Part shown: positions 1 through 9,418 of the stretch, one piece after another
Layout: each line of letters begins with the position of its first letter
Numbering within the stretch: position 1 is the stretch's first letter
Origin: Mucilaginibacter agri
Lineage (GTDB): Bacteria > Bacteroidota > Bacteroidia > Sphingobacteriales > Sphingobacteriaceae
Direction: 5' to 3'
Assembly: GCF_009928685.1 (NCBI RefSeq)
Contig: NZ_WWEO01000044.1
Span: 310,001 to 374,000 of the forward strand
Length of the DNA stretch: 64,000 bases
The notes under the pieces: generated by a model
What the model saw: the letters and a program-made list of their open reading frames with translations, nothing else
Told to the model about the DNA's origin: nothing
The model's database searches: none
Program-made: the position numbers and the translations under genes

Positions 1-1349
1 TCTAATTTTTGCTCGTTAGATGCGCTTGCATCCCAAGCAACCGTAATGGTTGATAATGCAGGCGAATTGTTAGCCGCATTAGACGGATCAACATAAGCAA
101 TTGGTTTGCTGGTAGCATCGCCGGTATAATTACCTGCGTTTACACCCCATTGCGCCATTGAAGTGGTGATACCTGTATTGTAATCAGTTTGAACATCACC
201 AGCGCCGGTCCAGCCACGTAAAGCAGCTTCTGCTTTCAGGAACCATACTTCACCCGCAGTCATAAACAACATAGGCGATCCCGATGCAAAACCGGTTCTG
301 GTAGCCGCGATATCTGTATTAATGTTCAATATAGAATAACCGCTGTAACCTGGTTTTGAAGTAACTGCTGTGCCGATACGGATACCTTTGTAGGTGCCTG
401 CAAAACGTGGATCTGTAGCCGGTGAAGCCATAGATGCCAAACGCGGATCTTTATAACCCACCAGGTAAGATTCCATTGGTGCACCTAACGAAATATCAGA
501 CCAACTGGTGCTAATTACATTAAGCGGGTTGTGGTAGCTTCCGCCTGCAATACCAGCATTGTCGTCATTAGTAGTTAATACACCACCGCTGGCAACATCA
601 AGCGCTTTAACCGCCTGTGCTTGTGCAGTAGTTGGGTCTATCTTCACAATGTGCATCGCTAAACGCAATCTCAACGAGTTTGCCAGTTTAAGCCATTTGG
701 TATAATCACCGCCGTAAACTAAATCGTAAGGTGCAAAGGGTGTTTTACCAGGGTTAGCTTTGATAAAAGTATTAAGATTAGCTACTGCAGTGTCCAATTG
801 CAGGAAGAACTGATTGTAAACGCTCTTCTGATCATCATAAGGGGTGTTGATTAATGTTTTACCCGCAGCGCTGTAAGCAATTGGTCCGTATTTATCAGTT
901 ATACGGTGCATGGTTTCTACCTTTAATATCAAGGCTACGGCCCATTTATCGGGAGCACTGTTTTTTGTACCTGCCTTGGCAAGCGCATTTATGGCGAATA
1001 ACGACGTAGTGTAACCATCAATAAAAATCTGCTGATTCCAGCCATCAACCAAACTATAGGTCAAGTTGTTAACGTTGCCACGAAACGGGTCGGGCGACAT
1101 CATGTATCCAGAGTAACAGTCAGCATTTAGGTTTTGATCTAATTGGTAGTTACCCTCTTCGCCAAATAAAGCCGTTTGAATGCCTGGGAATACCAAACCC
1201 GGATCGTAAACACTTACGCCCGTGTTATCCGTATCGTATTTTTCGAAATTCTTTTTACAACTGTTCAACCCTAATATGCCTAATGCAAGGAGGATTACGA
1301 TACCGTATCTATAGCCGGCACCTACCATTGTCTTATAATGTTTTTTCAT
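1..1349 (-). CDS. SusD/RagB-family glycan-binding lipoprotein (partial, C-terminus beyond window)
   Basis: An open frame runs from an ATG at 1349 off the left edge, so the C-terminus is missing (449 codons visible). The N-terminus has a hydrophobic stretch and a lipobox-like GLNSC, giving a lipid-anchored cysteine near residue 31 followed by KK. The body has SusD-like features (tetratricopeptide-rich helices, a SusD-type WFLKAEAALRG segment), closest to the SusD_2 type. The family sits on the outer-membrane surface and lids its SusC partner to capture oligosaccharides. It starts 26 bases after the SusC stop, so the pair is co-transcribed. The substrate cannot be read from the sequence. Confidence 0.88.
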   Translation of the reverse strand, partial: MKKHYKTMVGAGYRYGIVILLALGILGLNSCKKNFEKYDTDNTGVSVYDPGLVFPGIQTALFGEEGNYQLDQNLNADCYSGYMMSPDPFRGNVNNLTYSLVDGWNQQIFIDGYTTSLFAINALAKAGTKNSAPDKWAVALILKVETMHRITDKYGPIAYSAAGKTLINTPYDDQKSVYNQFFLQLDTAVANLNTFIKANPGKTPFAPYDLVYGGDYTKWLKLANSLRLRLAMHIVKIDPTTAQAQAVKALDVASGGVLTTNDDNAGIAGGSYHNPLNVISTSWSDISLGAPMESYLVGYKDPRLASMASPATDPRFAGTYKGIRIGTAVTSKPGYSGYSILNINTDIAATRTGFASGSPMLFMTAGEVWFLKAEAALRGWTGAGDVQTDYNTGITTSMAQWGVNAGNYTGDATSKPIAYVDPSNAANNSPALSTITVAWDASASNEQKL

Positions 1350-1374
1350 TGCTTCTATTTTAAAGAGTGAATAA

Positions 1375-4300
1375 TTATAACGCAACATTAAGGCTGAAAC
1401 CAAAGTTGCGGGTTGCCGGCTGGTTAAATACATCTACACCAGAAAGGCCATTTCCGGTAGACATGGTAACCTCGGGATCGTAAGGAGCTTTCTTGTAGAA
1501 ATAGATCAGGTTCCTTCCGGTCAATGATAATCTCAGGCTCTTAAAAAAGCTGTCTTTTATTGGGAATGTATAACCCAAAGCTGCCTCGCGTAATCTAACT
1601 ACAGTTGCGCTGTACATGTATTCGCCGCTCACGCCATCACGACCACCAATTGTGTTATACCATTTTTGCGGATCAACAGTAGTTACAGCCTGCCCGGTTG
1701 GGTTAACACCATTTACAGCTACGCCACCTGCGTTACGCGCATCGCCTGTTGCTTTTGATACACCGTATTTATCCATCATGGCTTGGGTTAACGACAATAC
1801 TTGTCCACCAAATTTGCCATCAACCAAGAAGCTGAATGAGAAACTGTGGTAGGTGAAACTATTATTCCAGCCTAATTGGAATTTAGGGTTAGGGTTACCA
1901 ATTTTTGTAAAGCCACTATTTACTTGTGGATTGCCATCTGTACCTATAATAACATGACCTTGTGCATCATGTTGCAGCGTAACTCCATAAATATCGCCAA
2001 ATGAACCACCGGTAGCTAATACAGACTCATAGCTATTATTTAAACTCGGGGTTAAAATAAACTGGCTTATACCATCTTTAGAGTCAACATCTATTACCTT
2101 ATTGTTGAAAGTTGAACCGTTGAAAGATGTATTCCAGTTCAGCTTGTCGCCTTTGAGTACATCGTATCCAACCACAAACTCAATACCCGAGTTTTGAATA
2201 TTACCCGCGTTCACAAAGCCTGCACCGTAAGTAGTTGTAACCGATGGAGCGATGCGGAAGAATTGGTTTCTGGTATTTGATTTATAGTAAGTAAAGCTTG
2301 CACTTAATCTGTCGTCGAAGAAACGCAGATCGGTACCAAACTCGTACGATTTTGTTCTTTCAGGTTTTAGTTGAGGGAATGGTGCTACTGAGTTTAAGTT
2401 AACACTACCACCTGTACCAAAGTGAGTTAACGGATTAGTTACATAATTTGGTACCGTGTTACCAACCTGCGCGTAAGTACCTCTGATCTTAGCATAAGTA
2501 ATTGCTTTCGGCAAAGTCAGCATTTGGTTTAAGATGAAAGACAAACCAGCCGATGGATAAAAATAAGATCCGTTAGGTGTAAAGGCTAAATTCGACGACC
2601 AGTCATTTCTACCGGTTAGTGTTAAATACACCCAGTTTTTGTACGAGATGTTAGCATTACCAAATAGAGATTGTATTTGGTTGTGGTTTGCCTGTAAAGT
2701 AGTTACCGGCGGGGCACCAGCTGCTGAGGTCAGGTTTTCTGGTATGAATACATTTGGTACTAATAAACCAGTACCTGCGTAAGTATTGTTTACGTCCGGA
2801 CCAATGCTTGTACCGCTGGTTATCGCGTCGGTTACACTGGCACCCAATACACCGTCAATTTTAATATCAGATTTCATTGGTACGGTAAACGTTAATAATG
2901 CATCGCCGTATTTCTGTTCTGTTGTTTGATTAGAAAGAAGGAACTGTCCGTTTGGACGAGCGTAAACGCCGTTAGTACCAGCGTACAGATCTTGTTCATA
3001 AACATCAGTTGTACGATCTAGGTTACCTCTAACCTGTAAGCTCAACCAATTGGTAAACTCATATTTTAAACTTCCATTAATTAAGAGGCGGTTACGTTGA
3101 GCAACGCTTGGGTCGCGGTTAATTGTCCACCATGGGTTTTGCTGAACGTCTTCGTTGAAAGCCCAGTTTTGAGTTGGCGCGCCATTACCGCCCAATACAG
3201 CAGGCAATTCGTAATTGTTCTTATACGGAAGGATATCCTGTCCGCGGGGGAACAAATACAAACCTGTTAATGGGTTTAAGTATAAACCTAAACCTGGCGC
3301 ATTATTAATTTTTTGGTCGATATAATTTACGTTCCCATCAACAGTTAATTTGTTGTTGAAGAATTTTGCAGTTTCGCGCAGATTAAAGTTGTTACGTACC
3401 AATTTGTTGGTTGGCTCAATGCCACGGGCATCGGTATTTGCATACGAGAAATAAGTTTGTGCAATATCGTTACCGCCAGATAGATTGATAGAGTTGGTCC
3501 AGTTTCTGCCGGTTTGATAAAAATCCGACAGGTTATCATGGGCACCGCTTATTGCGCCGCCCCAGCTGTAAGTAGAACCGGGCGCTGTTTGTCCGTAGCT
3601 ATTTTGAAACTCTGGTTTATCAGCAATTTTATTAACGATAAATGAGGAGTTAAAATTGATCTGGGTTTTTCCCGCTTTACCTTTCTTAGTAGTGATCAAG
3701 ATAACGCCATTTTGCGCTTGGCTACCGTATAAGGCTGATGCTGATGCTCCTTTTAACACAGAGATGCTTTCGATATCCTCTGGGTTAAGGTTTGATATAC
3801 CGTCGCCACCATCCTGGTTGGTGTTGGCCGACATAGAGCTTCCGCCCTGACCTACAGTTGTTCCGTAAGTACTATTTGGCTGACCGTTTGCATTTGAACC
3901 GTTTGAGATTGGAATACCGTCGATAACGTATAAAGGCTGGTTATTACCACCTGCAGATTTATTACCACGTAAAATTACTTTAGCAGAACCACCCACGCCT
4001 GATGCACTTGGCGAAATAGTTACGCCGGCAACCTTACCGCTTAATGAATTCATTAAGTTGTCGCTTTTTACGCGGGTAAGTTCATTACCAGACACCTGTT
4101 GGGTAGCATAGGTAAGTGATTTTTCTGATTTTTTGATACCTAATGCGGTTACCACAACTTCGCCTAATTGCTTAGCATCCTCTGTAAGCACTACAGCTAT
4201 TGCAGCTGAAGACGCTACCGGGATTTCCTTTTTCGCATAGCCGATGTAGTTAAATACTAATACATCGCCAATGTTGGCATTGATATTAAATTTACCTGCG

Positions 4301-4797
4301 GCATCTGTAGTTGCACCTTTTGTTGTACCTTTTATAGTAACGGTAACACCAACCAAGGGTTGGCCAGTTGCATCTTTAACGCTACCTGTAACTTTATCTG
4401 CGTTGGCATCGCCGGTTTGGTCGGTGGCGAGCTGTGGAAGGTCTTCTATATTTTGGGCTACACCAACGTAGTTACCAACCATTTTAAATTGTAGCTGAGT
4501 TTTATCCTGTAGTGCCGTTAAAACGTCGGTAAGTTGCTGGTCTTTAATGTGCAAGGTTAATGCGGGCAGCGTGCTTATCACTTGTTCATCATAAACAAAT
4601 GTTATTTTGGTTTGCTGCTCTATACGTTTAAAAACTTGTTTTACACTCGCTTTTACTACGTTTAGGTTTACCTCCTGGGCACGCGATCCGGTTGCCATCA
4701 GTAGTGAGGTACAACATATCTGTATGCCGATAATGATTGTAGAAATGCGCATGCATTTTCGGAGTATGGGCAATACTTTGCCGTAAAAATTTATCAT
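1375..4797 (-). CDS. SusC/RagA TonB-dependent outer-membrane transporter with STN signalling domain
   Basis: 1140 residues. In order: a signal-anchor-like N-terminus ending near SRAQ (about residue 41), an STN (secretin/TonB short N-terminal) domain at about 43-115, a carboxypeptidase-regulatory-like domain at about 135-210 (VTGSVKDATGQPLVGVTV), a plug domain with the SusC-type DGIPIS motif, and a C-terminal beta-barrel ending in LNVAL. The family imports oligosaccharides with TonB energy. The STN domain marks the subgroup that signals to a FecR anti-sigma factor, and FecR and ECF sigma genes lie directly upstream on the same strand. This transporter therefore probably senses its own substrate and induces the operon. 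Confidence 0.95.
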   Translation of the reverse strand: MINFYGKVLPILRKCMRISTIIIGIQICCTSLLMATGSRAQEVNLNVVKASVKQVFKRIEQQTKITFVYDEQVISTLPALTLHIKDQQLTDVLTALQDKTQLQFKMVGNYVGVAQNIEDLPQLATDQTGDANADKVTGSVKDATGQPLVGVTVTIKGTTKGATTDAAGKFNINANIGDVLVFNYIGYAKKEIPVASSAAIAVVLTEDAKQLGEVVVTALGIKKSEKSLTYATQQVSGNELTRVKSDNLMNSLSGKVAGVTISPSASGVGGSAKVILRGNKSAGGNNQPLYVIDGIPISNGSNANGQPNSTYGTTVGQGGSSMSANTNQDGGDGISNLNPEDIESISVLKGASASALYGSQAQNGVILITTKKGKAGKTQINFNSSFIVNKIADKPEFQNSYGQTAPGSTYSWGGAISGAHDNLSDFYQTGRNWTNSINLSGGNDIAQTYFSYANTDARGIEPTNKLVRNNFNLRETAKFFNNKLTVDGNVNYIDQKINNAPGLGLYLNPLTGLYLFPRGQDILPYKNNYELPAVLGGNGAPTQNWAFNEDVQQNPWWTINRDPSVAQRNRLLINGSLKYEFTNWLSLQVRGNLDRTTDVYEQDLYAGTNGVYARPNGQFLLSNQTTEQKYGDALLTFTVPMKSDIKIDGVLGASVTDAITSGTSIGPDVNNTYAGTGLLVPNVFIPENLTSAAGAPPVTTLQANHNQIQSLFGNANISYKNWVYLTLTGRNDWSSNLAFTPNGSYFYPSAGLSFILNQMLTLPKAITYAKIRGTYAQVGNTVPNYVTNPLTHFGTGGSVNLNSVAPFPQLKPERTKSYEFGTDLRFFDDRLSASFTYYKSNTRNQFFRIAPSVTTTYGAGFVNAGNIQNSGIEFVVGYDVLKGDKLNWNTSFNGSTFNNKVIDVDSKDGISQFILTPSLNNSYESVLATGGSFGDIYGVTLQHDAQGHVIIGTDGNPQVNSGFTKIGNPNPKFQLGWNNSFTYHSFSFSFLVDGKFGGQVLSLTQAMMDKYGVSKATGDARNAGGVAVNGVNPTGQAVTTVDPQKWYNTIGGRDGVSGEYMYSATVVRLREAALGYTFPIKDSFFKSLRLSLTGRNLIYFYKKAPYDPEVTMSTGNGLSGVDVFNQPATRNFGFSLNVAL

Positions 4798-4879
4798 ATT
4801 TGTTTGGGTTTAATGTCATAGTTAACCTAAGCCAGCTGCATATGGGTCTCAAGCATATGTGCAGTGGCTAATCTTATAG

Positions 4880-4904
4880 CCGGAGGCATTTGCAGTGCTT
4901 CCGG
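4880..4904. other. Hairpin between fecR and susC
   Basis: A 9-bp stem with one G-T pair lies in the 141-base gap between the FecR stop and the SusC start. The T run (seven T) follows it only on the plus strand, where no gene ends, so it is not an obvious terminator for the minus-strand operon. It may be an mRNA processing or pausing element; function is inference. Confidence 0.35.
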
Positions 4905-4938
4905 TTTTTTTCCCTCTTAGCTGCTAAGCAGGGAACAG

Positions 4939-5925
4939 TTATTTCACAACTACTGTGCTATCATTGGCTATCTGATATTTAAAGTGTTTAGTAAAACTTA
5001 ATATTTCCATTATCGTGTCCAGATGCTGATTACCCAGTTTAATGGATATCCTTTCATCCAGTAATTTTTTATCCTGAACGGTTATTGTGGTGTTGTATTC
5101 CTTCTCCAATGCCTTAAATACGTTGCCCAAGCTTTCCTGATCAAACACGAAGTTATTTTTACACCAGGCGTTGATGGCTATTTCTTTTACGGGTTGGGTT
5201 ACGATGGTGCTATTAACCATATTGTACAATACGGCTTGCTGTTTGGCTACCAGCATCACAGCTGGCTTATTATTGTTAGGCATCGTAACCCCTACTTTAC
5301 CGGTTACCACACTAACGCAGGTTTTACCCTCTTTGCCATAACTATTTACGTCGAAGGAAGTTCCAAGCACGGTGATGTTGAGGCTTTTGGTTTTCACAAT
5401 AAACGGATGCTTATCCTCATGCTTAACATCAAAAAAAGCACGGCCTTCCAACAGTTCAACCGTACGGGTTTTACCCTCAAAATTTTTAGGGTATTTAAAA
5501 ACCGAGCCTGCGTTAAGCCATACTCTTGAACCGTCGGCAAGCGTAATATGAAGCACCCGGTTCGACGGCACGTTAATTACCTGCTTTTCCTTATCGCCAA
5601 TCATGGTTTTAACTGAAGGCAGCATAGCATAACACACAATAGCTAAAACAGCGGCGGCCGAGGCAACTGTAACTAGCAGCTGCCTCATTTTATGCTTTGG
5701 GCGTGCAGGGGGCGCAGCATTATCGCCGGCGTGCATTTTGCTATGGATATTTTCAAATATCCTTTGCTTTACATCGGCTTCTGTTTCGTTATCGTTCGTA
5801 TTTATTACTTCAGTACCGCCAGCGTAAACCGTATCATACCACTGGTCTAACTTCTGCTTTTCTTCAGCAGTAGCTGTACCATTAAGGTATTTTTGAGCTA
5901 ACAGTTTCAATTCATTAAGTCCCAT
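4939..5925 (-). CDS. FecR-family anti-sigma factor
   Basis: 328 residues. An N-terminal cytoplasmic part with a conserved LDQWYD-type region precedes one membrane span at about residues 83-105. A periplasmic FecR domain follows at about 120-215 (RVWLNAGSVFKYPKNF, a typical FecR core), and a C-terminal DUF4974-like region (about 250-328) ends the protein. The family holds the ECF sigma factor at the membrane and releases it when the STN domain of the partner transporter signals. Gene order is sigma, FecR, SusC, SusD, all on the minus strand; 164 bases separate it from the sigma gene and 141 from SusC. Confidence 0.93.
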   Translation of the reverse strand: MGLNELKLLAQKYLNGTATAEEKQKLDQWYDTVYAGGTEVINTNDNETEADVKQRIFENIHSKMHAGDNAAPPARPKHKMRQLLVTVASAAAVLAIVCYAMLPSVKTMIGDKEKQVINVPSNRVLHITLADGSRVWLNAGSVFKYPKNFEGKTRTVELLEGRAFFDVKHEDKHPFIVKTKSLNITVLGTSFDVNSYGKEGKTCVSVVTGKVGVTMPNNNKPAVMLVAKQQAVLYNMVNSTIVTQPVKEIAINAWCKNNFVFDQESLGNVFKALEKEYNTTITVQDKKLLDERISIKLGNQHLDTIMEILSFTKHFKYQIANDSTVVVK

Positions 5926-6089
5926 CGAAATTTATTTATCCCTATTTATACACTAAGAGAGTATTTTTCTGAAAATACCCTTGGTGTATTAGTAAATATT
6001 TCAAATTATTTTTACTAAGTGTAATAAATACACCAAAATTTCATAAGAAAAGAGATAATGTTTTAAAAAACAACAAAGAAAAGAGACAA

Positions 6090-6680
6090 CTATTTTTTGA
6101 AATGCTCTAAAAAAATAAGAAATACCAAAAGTTCGCTAGTTGCACTACCTAAATTCGAGCGAATAATGCGCAAAGCTTTTGTTAAATGACCTTCAGCGGT
6201 TTTTTGCGACATGTTAAGCATCTGCGCAACGTCGCTTAGTGACTGGTCTTGAAGTTTGTTGTATTGAAAAACCAACCTGCATTTCTCAGGTAGTTTATTG
6301 GAGAGTTCGGTAATGATCTGCAAAAGTATTTTATGATCTACGTTGATCTCAGATATAGCAGCCACATTTAACAGGGCCACGTTATCTTCTTTTACTTTGC
6401 ATTTCTTTTCGCTGGCTATGTAGTGATACACGCTATAGCGTGTCATTGCAGAAAGGTAATGATTGAGGCATTGGATATTAAGAGCATCCCGCTTTTTCCA
6501 TAACGTCAGGAAAACTTCCTGCACTATTTCTTCTGCAGCGTTAGTATCCTTTAATAATTTATGGGCTATATAATATAACCTGTCCCAATAACGGTTATAA
6601 ATCTCTGTGAAAGCTGATTCGTCGTTGTTTTTTAACGAATGGGTTAATTCATCATCATTTTGTAAATGAAGGTTGTTCAC
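6090..6680 (-). CDS. ECF-type RNA polymerase sigma-70 factor
   Basis: 196 residues with the two ECF regions: sigma region 2 at about 25-90 (YNRYWDRLYYIAHKLLKD and the EEIVQEVFLTLWKKR helix) and region 4 at about 125-180, with a helix-turn-helix around SLSDVAQMLNMSQKTAEGHL. The SusC/FecR-associated ECF family directs transcription of its linked transporter operon. It is first in the signalling set. The hydrophobic C-terminal tail (SELLVFLIFLEHFKK) is common in Bacteroidota members. The linked FecR and STN-SusC make the partner assignment secure; the inducing glycan is unknown. Confidence 0.94.
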   Translation of the reverse strand: MNNLHLQNDDELTHSLKNNDESAFTEIYNRYWDRLYYIAHKLLKDTNAAEEIVQEVFLTLWKKRDALNIQCLNHYLSAMTRYSVYHYIASEKKCKVKEDNVALLNVAAISEINVDHKILLQIITELSNKLPEKCRLVFQYNKLQDQSLSDVAQMLNMSQKTAEGHLTKALRIIRSNLGSATSELLVFLIFLEHFKK

Positions 6681-7019
6681 AGGTTTAAAAATTTAAGCTA
6701 AATTTATATAAAATTAATATATGTTACTATATCAATTATGCTAAGTTGAAAAACTTTTTTAAATATTTTATTAAGTAACCCAAACTTTTAACAAAATATT
6801 ATTTAACTAACTTTTTATAGCCCCTTTAATACTTAATTTGCATTAATACGCATTTATCCAAAACTTATTGTACGCAGCATCATCAATAACAAACATCTGA
6901 ATATGTTTAGATTTTAAATAAATAACAAATAAAACCTTCTAACGGCTGTTTTCAAAGTATATATACTAAAAAACCCGGGTTATTGCCCGGGCTTTTTAGT
7001 TATATTATTTTAACAATAA
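6681..7019. other. 339-base intergenic region, promoter side of sigma factor gene
   Basis: Very AT-rich. It holds the terminator of the GH30 gene (6965-7000) at its right end, and must carry the sigma-factor promoter on the minus strand. I see no ORF, RNA gene or strong repeat otherwise. Confidence 0.6.
6965..7000 (-). terminator. Rho-independent terminator after GH30 gene
   Basis: A GC-rich CCCGGG stem pairs with a second CCCGGG and is flanked by ACTAAAAA and CTTTTTAGT. It lies 20 bases past the GH30 stop codon, and the T run follows the stem on the minus strand. Confidence 0.85.
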
Positions 7020-8483
7020 TTACTCCACAATAAGTGTCGACATAGAGTGAGGTAAGCTTTCTGTTTTAGCTGCTTTACCCTTTATCCATAAAAAGTACGG
7101 AATTTTATCGTCACTCTGGTTCATTACAATTACTACGACTTTGCCATCTGGGTTTTGGAAAGCGGTAGATAACAGTTTGTCGCGGCTTGCAGCTACAGCG
7201 ATACGTTTTGCACCTGGTTTAACAAATTTAGAGATCTGACCGATGTAGTAGAATGCGTTGGTGTAGATCAACTCGCCGCTGCGGGTGTCAGCGTGCACCG
7301 GCGCAAAGCAGAAGTTACCAACGTGGTTAGGTCCACCTTTTTCATCTAACAAGATGTTCCAGTCAGTCCAACCTGCAGTACCTGCATTGAAATCGTTAAT
7401 CATTGAGTAACCATATTTCTCACCCAAAGCCCAGTCTTTAATTTTATCGTAATCAAATTTCTCCAGGCAACCTTCGGTAAACATTAATTGCTTGTCAGGG
7501 AAAGCCTCGTGTGTGCGGCGTTCGCTTTCGAAGTTCATGCCGGCACCAGTCCAGGTTTCGTACCAGTGGTAAGCAATACCCCAAACATATTTAGCAGCAT
7601 CAGGATCGCCTAAAATAGTAGAGGCTTGTTGATACATCAAATCGCGGTTATGATCCCAGGCCATTAACTTTTTGCTGCCTAAACCTGCTTTAGCCAAAGT
7701 TGGACCTAAATATTTTTTAATAAATACGCGCTCGTCATCGGCAGTATAAATGCACGACTCCCAGCTTTGCGTAGCCATTGGCTCATTTTGCACCGATAAG
7801 CCCCAAACAGGGATGCCTTTTTTCTCATACGTATTGATAAACTTCACGTAGAAATTAGCCCAATTCTGCGCAAATTCTGGTTTCAGTTTACCTCCACGCA
7901 GCATGTTATTGTTAGTTTTCATAAAAGCCGGTGGGCTCCATGGCGTAACAAACACATTTAGTTTACCGCCTGCTGCTGCAATTGCTTCTTTAATAAAGGG
8001 AATACGATATTTTTCGTCGTGCGCAACGCTGAAAGTTTTCAGGTCCGCATCGCCATCTGCAATGTAGCTGTAGCTATCGCTAGAGAAATCGCTGCTTTGA
8101 ATATGGGTACGGCCCATGGTATAGCCTATACCATTAGTTTTATCAAAATAAGCAGTCATCAACTCTTTTTGCTTGTCTTTAGGCAACTTGTAAAAAGTTT
8201 CGGCCGATGCATCTGTTAAGGCACCACCAATACCAACAAGGGTTTGGAATTTCTTATCCGGATCTACAAATACGCTCACCTCGGTCTCGGCCGGTTGTGG
8301 TTTATCTGTAAAGCTCAGGCTTTCGGTAGCACTGATTTTTAAATCGGTATTTTTTGCTGTGGTAAATACCTTCACCCCTTTATTAGCTACTGTATACTTA
8401 GTTGGTTTAGTTTGACTAAAACCTGATTGCATAGCAATAAGCCCACACGCGGTGGCATAAAGAAAAAGTTTACTTTTTTTCAT
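7020..8483 (-). CDS. GH30-family glycoside hydrolase (glucosylceramidase / beta-1,6-glucanase type), secreted
   Basis: 487 residues with a signal peptide ending near SGFSQ (residue 24). The GH30 (beta/alpha)8 barrel shows the acid/base in SVQNEPMATQSWE (Glu234) and the nucleophile in LMFTEGCLE (Glu337), followed by the C-terminal beta-sandwich (VVIVMNQSD region). Family members cleave beta-1,6-glucans, glucosylceramide or related beta-glucosides; the exact substrate is not decidable here. It has its own terminator and stands alone between the sigma factor gene and the redox operon. Its position next to the sigma-FecR-SusCD set suggests it may act on the same glycan, but it is not in that transcript. 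Confidence 0.92.
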   Translation of the reverse strand: MKKSKLFLYATACGLIAMQSGFSQTKPTKYTVANKGVKVFTTAKNTDLKISATESLSFTDKPQPAETEVSVFVDPDKKFQTLVGIGGALTDASAETFYKLPKDKQKELMTAYFDKTNGIGYTMGRTHIQSSDFSSDSYSYIADGDADLKTFSVAHDEKYRIPFIKEAIAAAGGKLNVFVTPWSPPAFMKTNNNMLRGGKLKPEFAQNWANFYVKFINTYEKKGIPVWGLSVQNEPMATQSWESCIYTADDERVFIKKYLGPTLAKAGLGSKKLMAWDHNRDLMYQQASTILGDPDAAKYVWGIAYHWYETWTGAGMNFESERRTHEAFPDKQLMFTEGCLEKFDYDKIKDWALGEKYGYSMINDFNAGTAGWTDWNILLDEKGGPNHVGNFCFAPVHADTRSGELIYTNAFYYIGQISKFVKPGAKRIAVAASRDKLLSTAFQNPDGKVVVIVMNQSDDKIPYFLWIKGKAAKTESLPHSMSTLIVE

Positions 8484-8646
8484 AAATTAATAGATCGAGT
8501 CAGATTGTCCGGTTTATATCTGGGCGCCATTACAGCGCATCGAAAGCGCCAATGACAATAATTGTTCAAGTATATAAAAATAATCTTAAACGTGTTAAAA
8601 TTACACCAAGGAATATAAAAAATTAGAAAAGCTAACCTCAGGATAC

Positions 8647-8698
8647 TTCAATAAAAAAGCACGGCGCCATCTAAGGCTGCCCGTGCTTTTTTATTGAA
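8647..8698. terminator. Strong, probably bidirectional terminator after peroxiredoxin gene
   Basis: A perfect 18-bp inverted repeat (8647-8664 and 8681-8698) has a GCACGG/CCGTGC core flanked by A and T runs on both sides. It lies 52 bases beyond the peroxiredoxin stop on the minus strand and separates that operon from the GH30 gene. Confidence 0.9.
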
Positions 8699-8749
8699 AT
8701 ATTATTGATACCATTACCAAACCTACAATGGCGCAGGTATCAATAGCAA

Positions 8750-9385
8750 TTATTTATTCGGCTGAGGCGTTAAACGTAAATAAGGTTTAACTTCCACATG
8801 CCCTTTAGGGAATTTCGCCGGGATGTCTTCGTTTTTAATAGCTGGTGCGATAACGACTTCCTCACCATCTTTCCAGTCGGCGGGAGTTGACACACTGTAG
8901 TTGGCCGTTAACTGCAATGAATCAATAACGCGTAAAATTTCCTGGAAGTTTCTCCCGGTAGAAGCTGGGTAAGTAATGATCAGTTTAATAGTTTTATCGG
9001 GCGCTATGATAAATAGTGAGCGCACGGTAGCAGTTAATGATGCATTAGGGTGGATCATATCATAGGCTTCGGCTATTTCGCGGTTTTCGTCGGCAATGAT
9101 CGGGAAGTTAACTTCTACGTTCTGCGTTTCGTTAATATCGTTTATCCACCCTTTATGTGATTCTACCGAATCCACACTCAGGGCGACAACTTTAACATTG
9201 CGTTTGTCGAACTCAGATTTCAATGAAGCTGTGCGGCCCAGTTCGGTTGTACAAACCGGCGTATAATCGGCAGGGTGCGAAAACAATACCCCCCAGCTAT
9301 CGCCTAAAAATTCGTAAAAATCGATATCCCCTTCCGAGGTTTTTGCTTTAAAATTTGGCGCTTTGTCGCCTAGTCGTAAACTCAT
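8750..9385 (-). CDS. 1-Cys (Prx6-type) peroxiredoxin
   Basis: 211 residues, the usual Prx6 length. The peroxidatic cysteine lies in the conserved PVCTTELG motif (Cys45) after HPADYT. The Prx6-type C-terminal extension ends in KGHVEVKPYLRLTPQP. It reduces hydrogen peroxide and organic peroxides in the cytoplasm. It lies 33 bases after the cysteine desulfurase stop and shares its transcript, so it should fall under the same SAM-I riboswitch. Coupling of peroxide defence with sulfur handling is plausible, but I infer it from position only. Confidence 0.95.
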   Translation of the reverse strand: MSLRLGDKAPNFKAKTSEGDIDFYEFLGDSWGVLFSHPADYTPVCTTELGRTASLKSEFDKRNVKVVALSVDSVESHKGWINDINETQNVEVNFPIIADENREIAEAYDMIHPNASLTATVRSLFIIAPDKTIKLIITYPASTGRNFQEILRVIDSLQLTANYSVSTPADWKDGEEVVIAPAIKNEDIPAKFPKGHVEVKPYLRLTPQPNK

Positions 9386-9418
9386 AATATTGTTAATTTT
9401 TATGTTAGTATCTAATTA

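Noticed and set aside
5194..5529. Plus-strand 111-residue ORF
   Set aside because: It lies wholly inside fecR on the opposite strand and has no family features.
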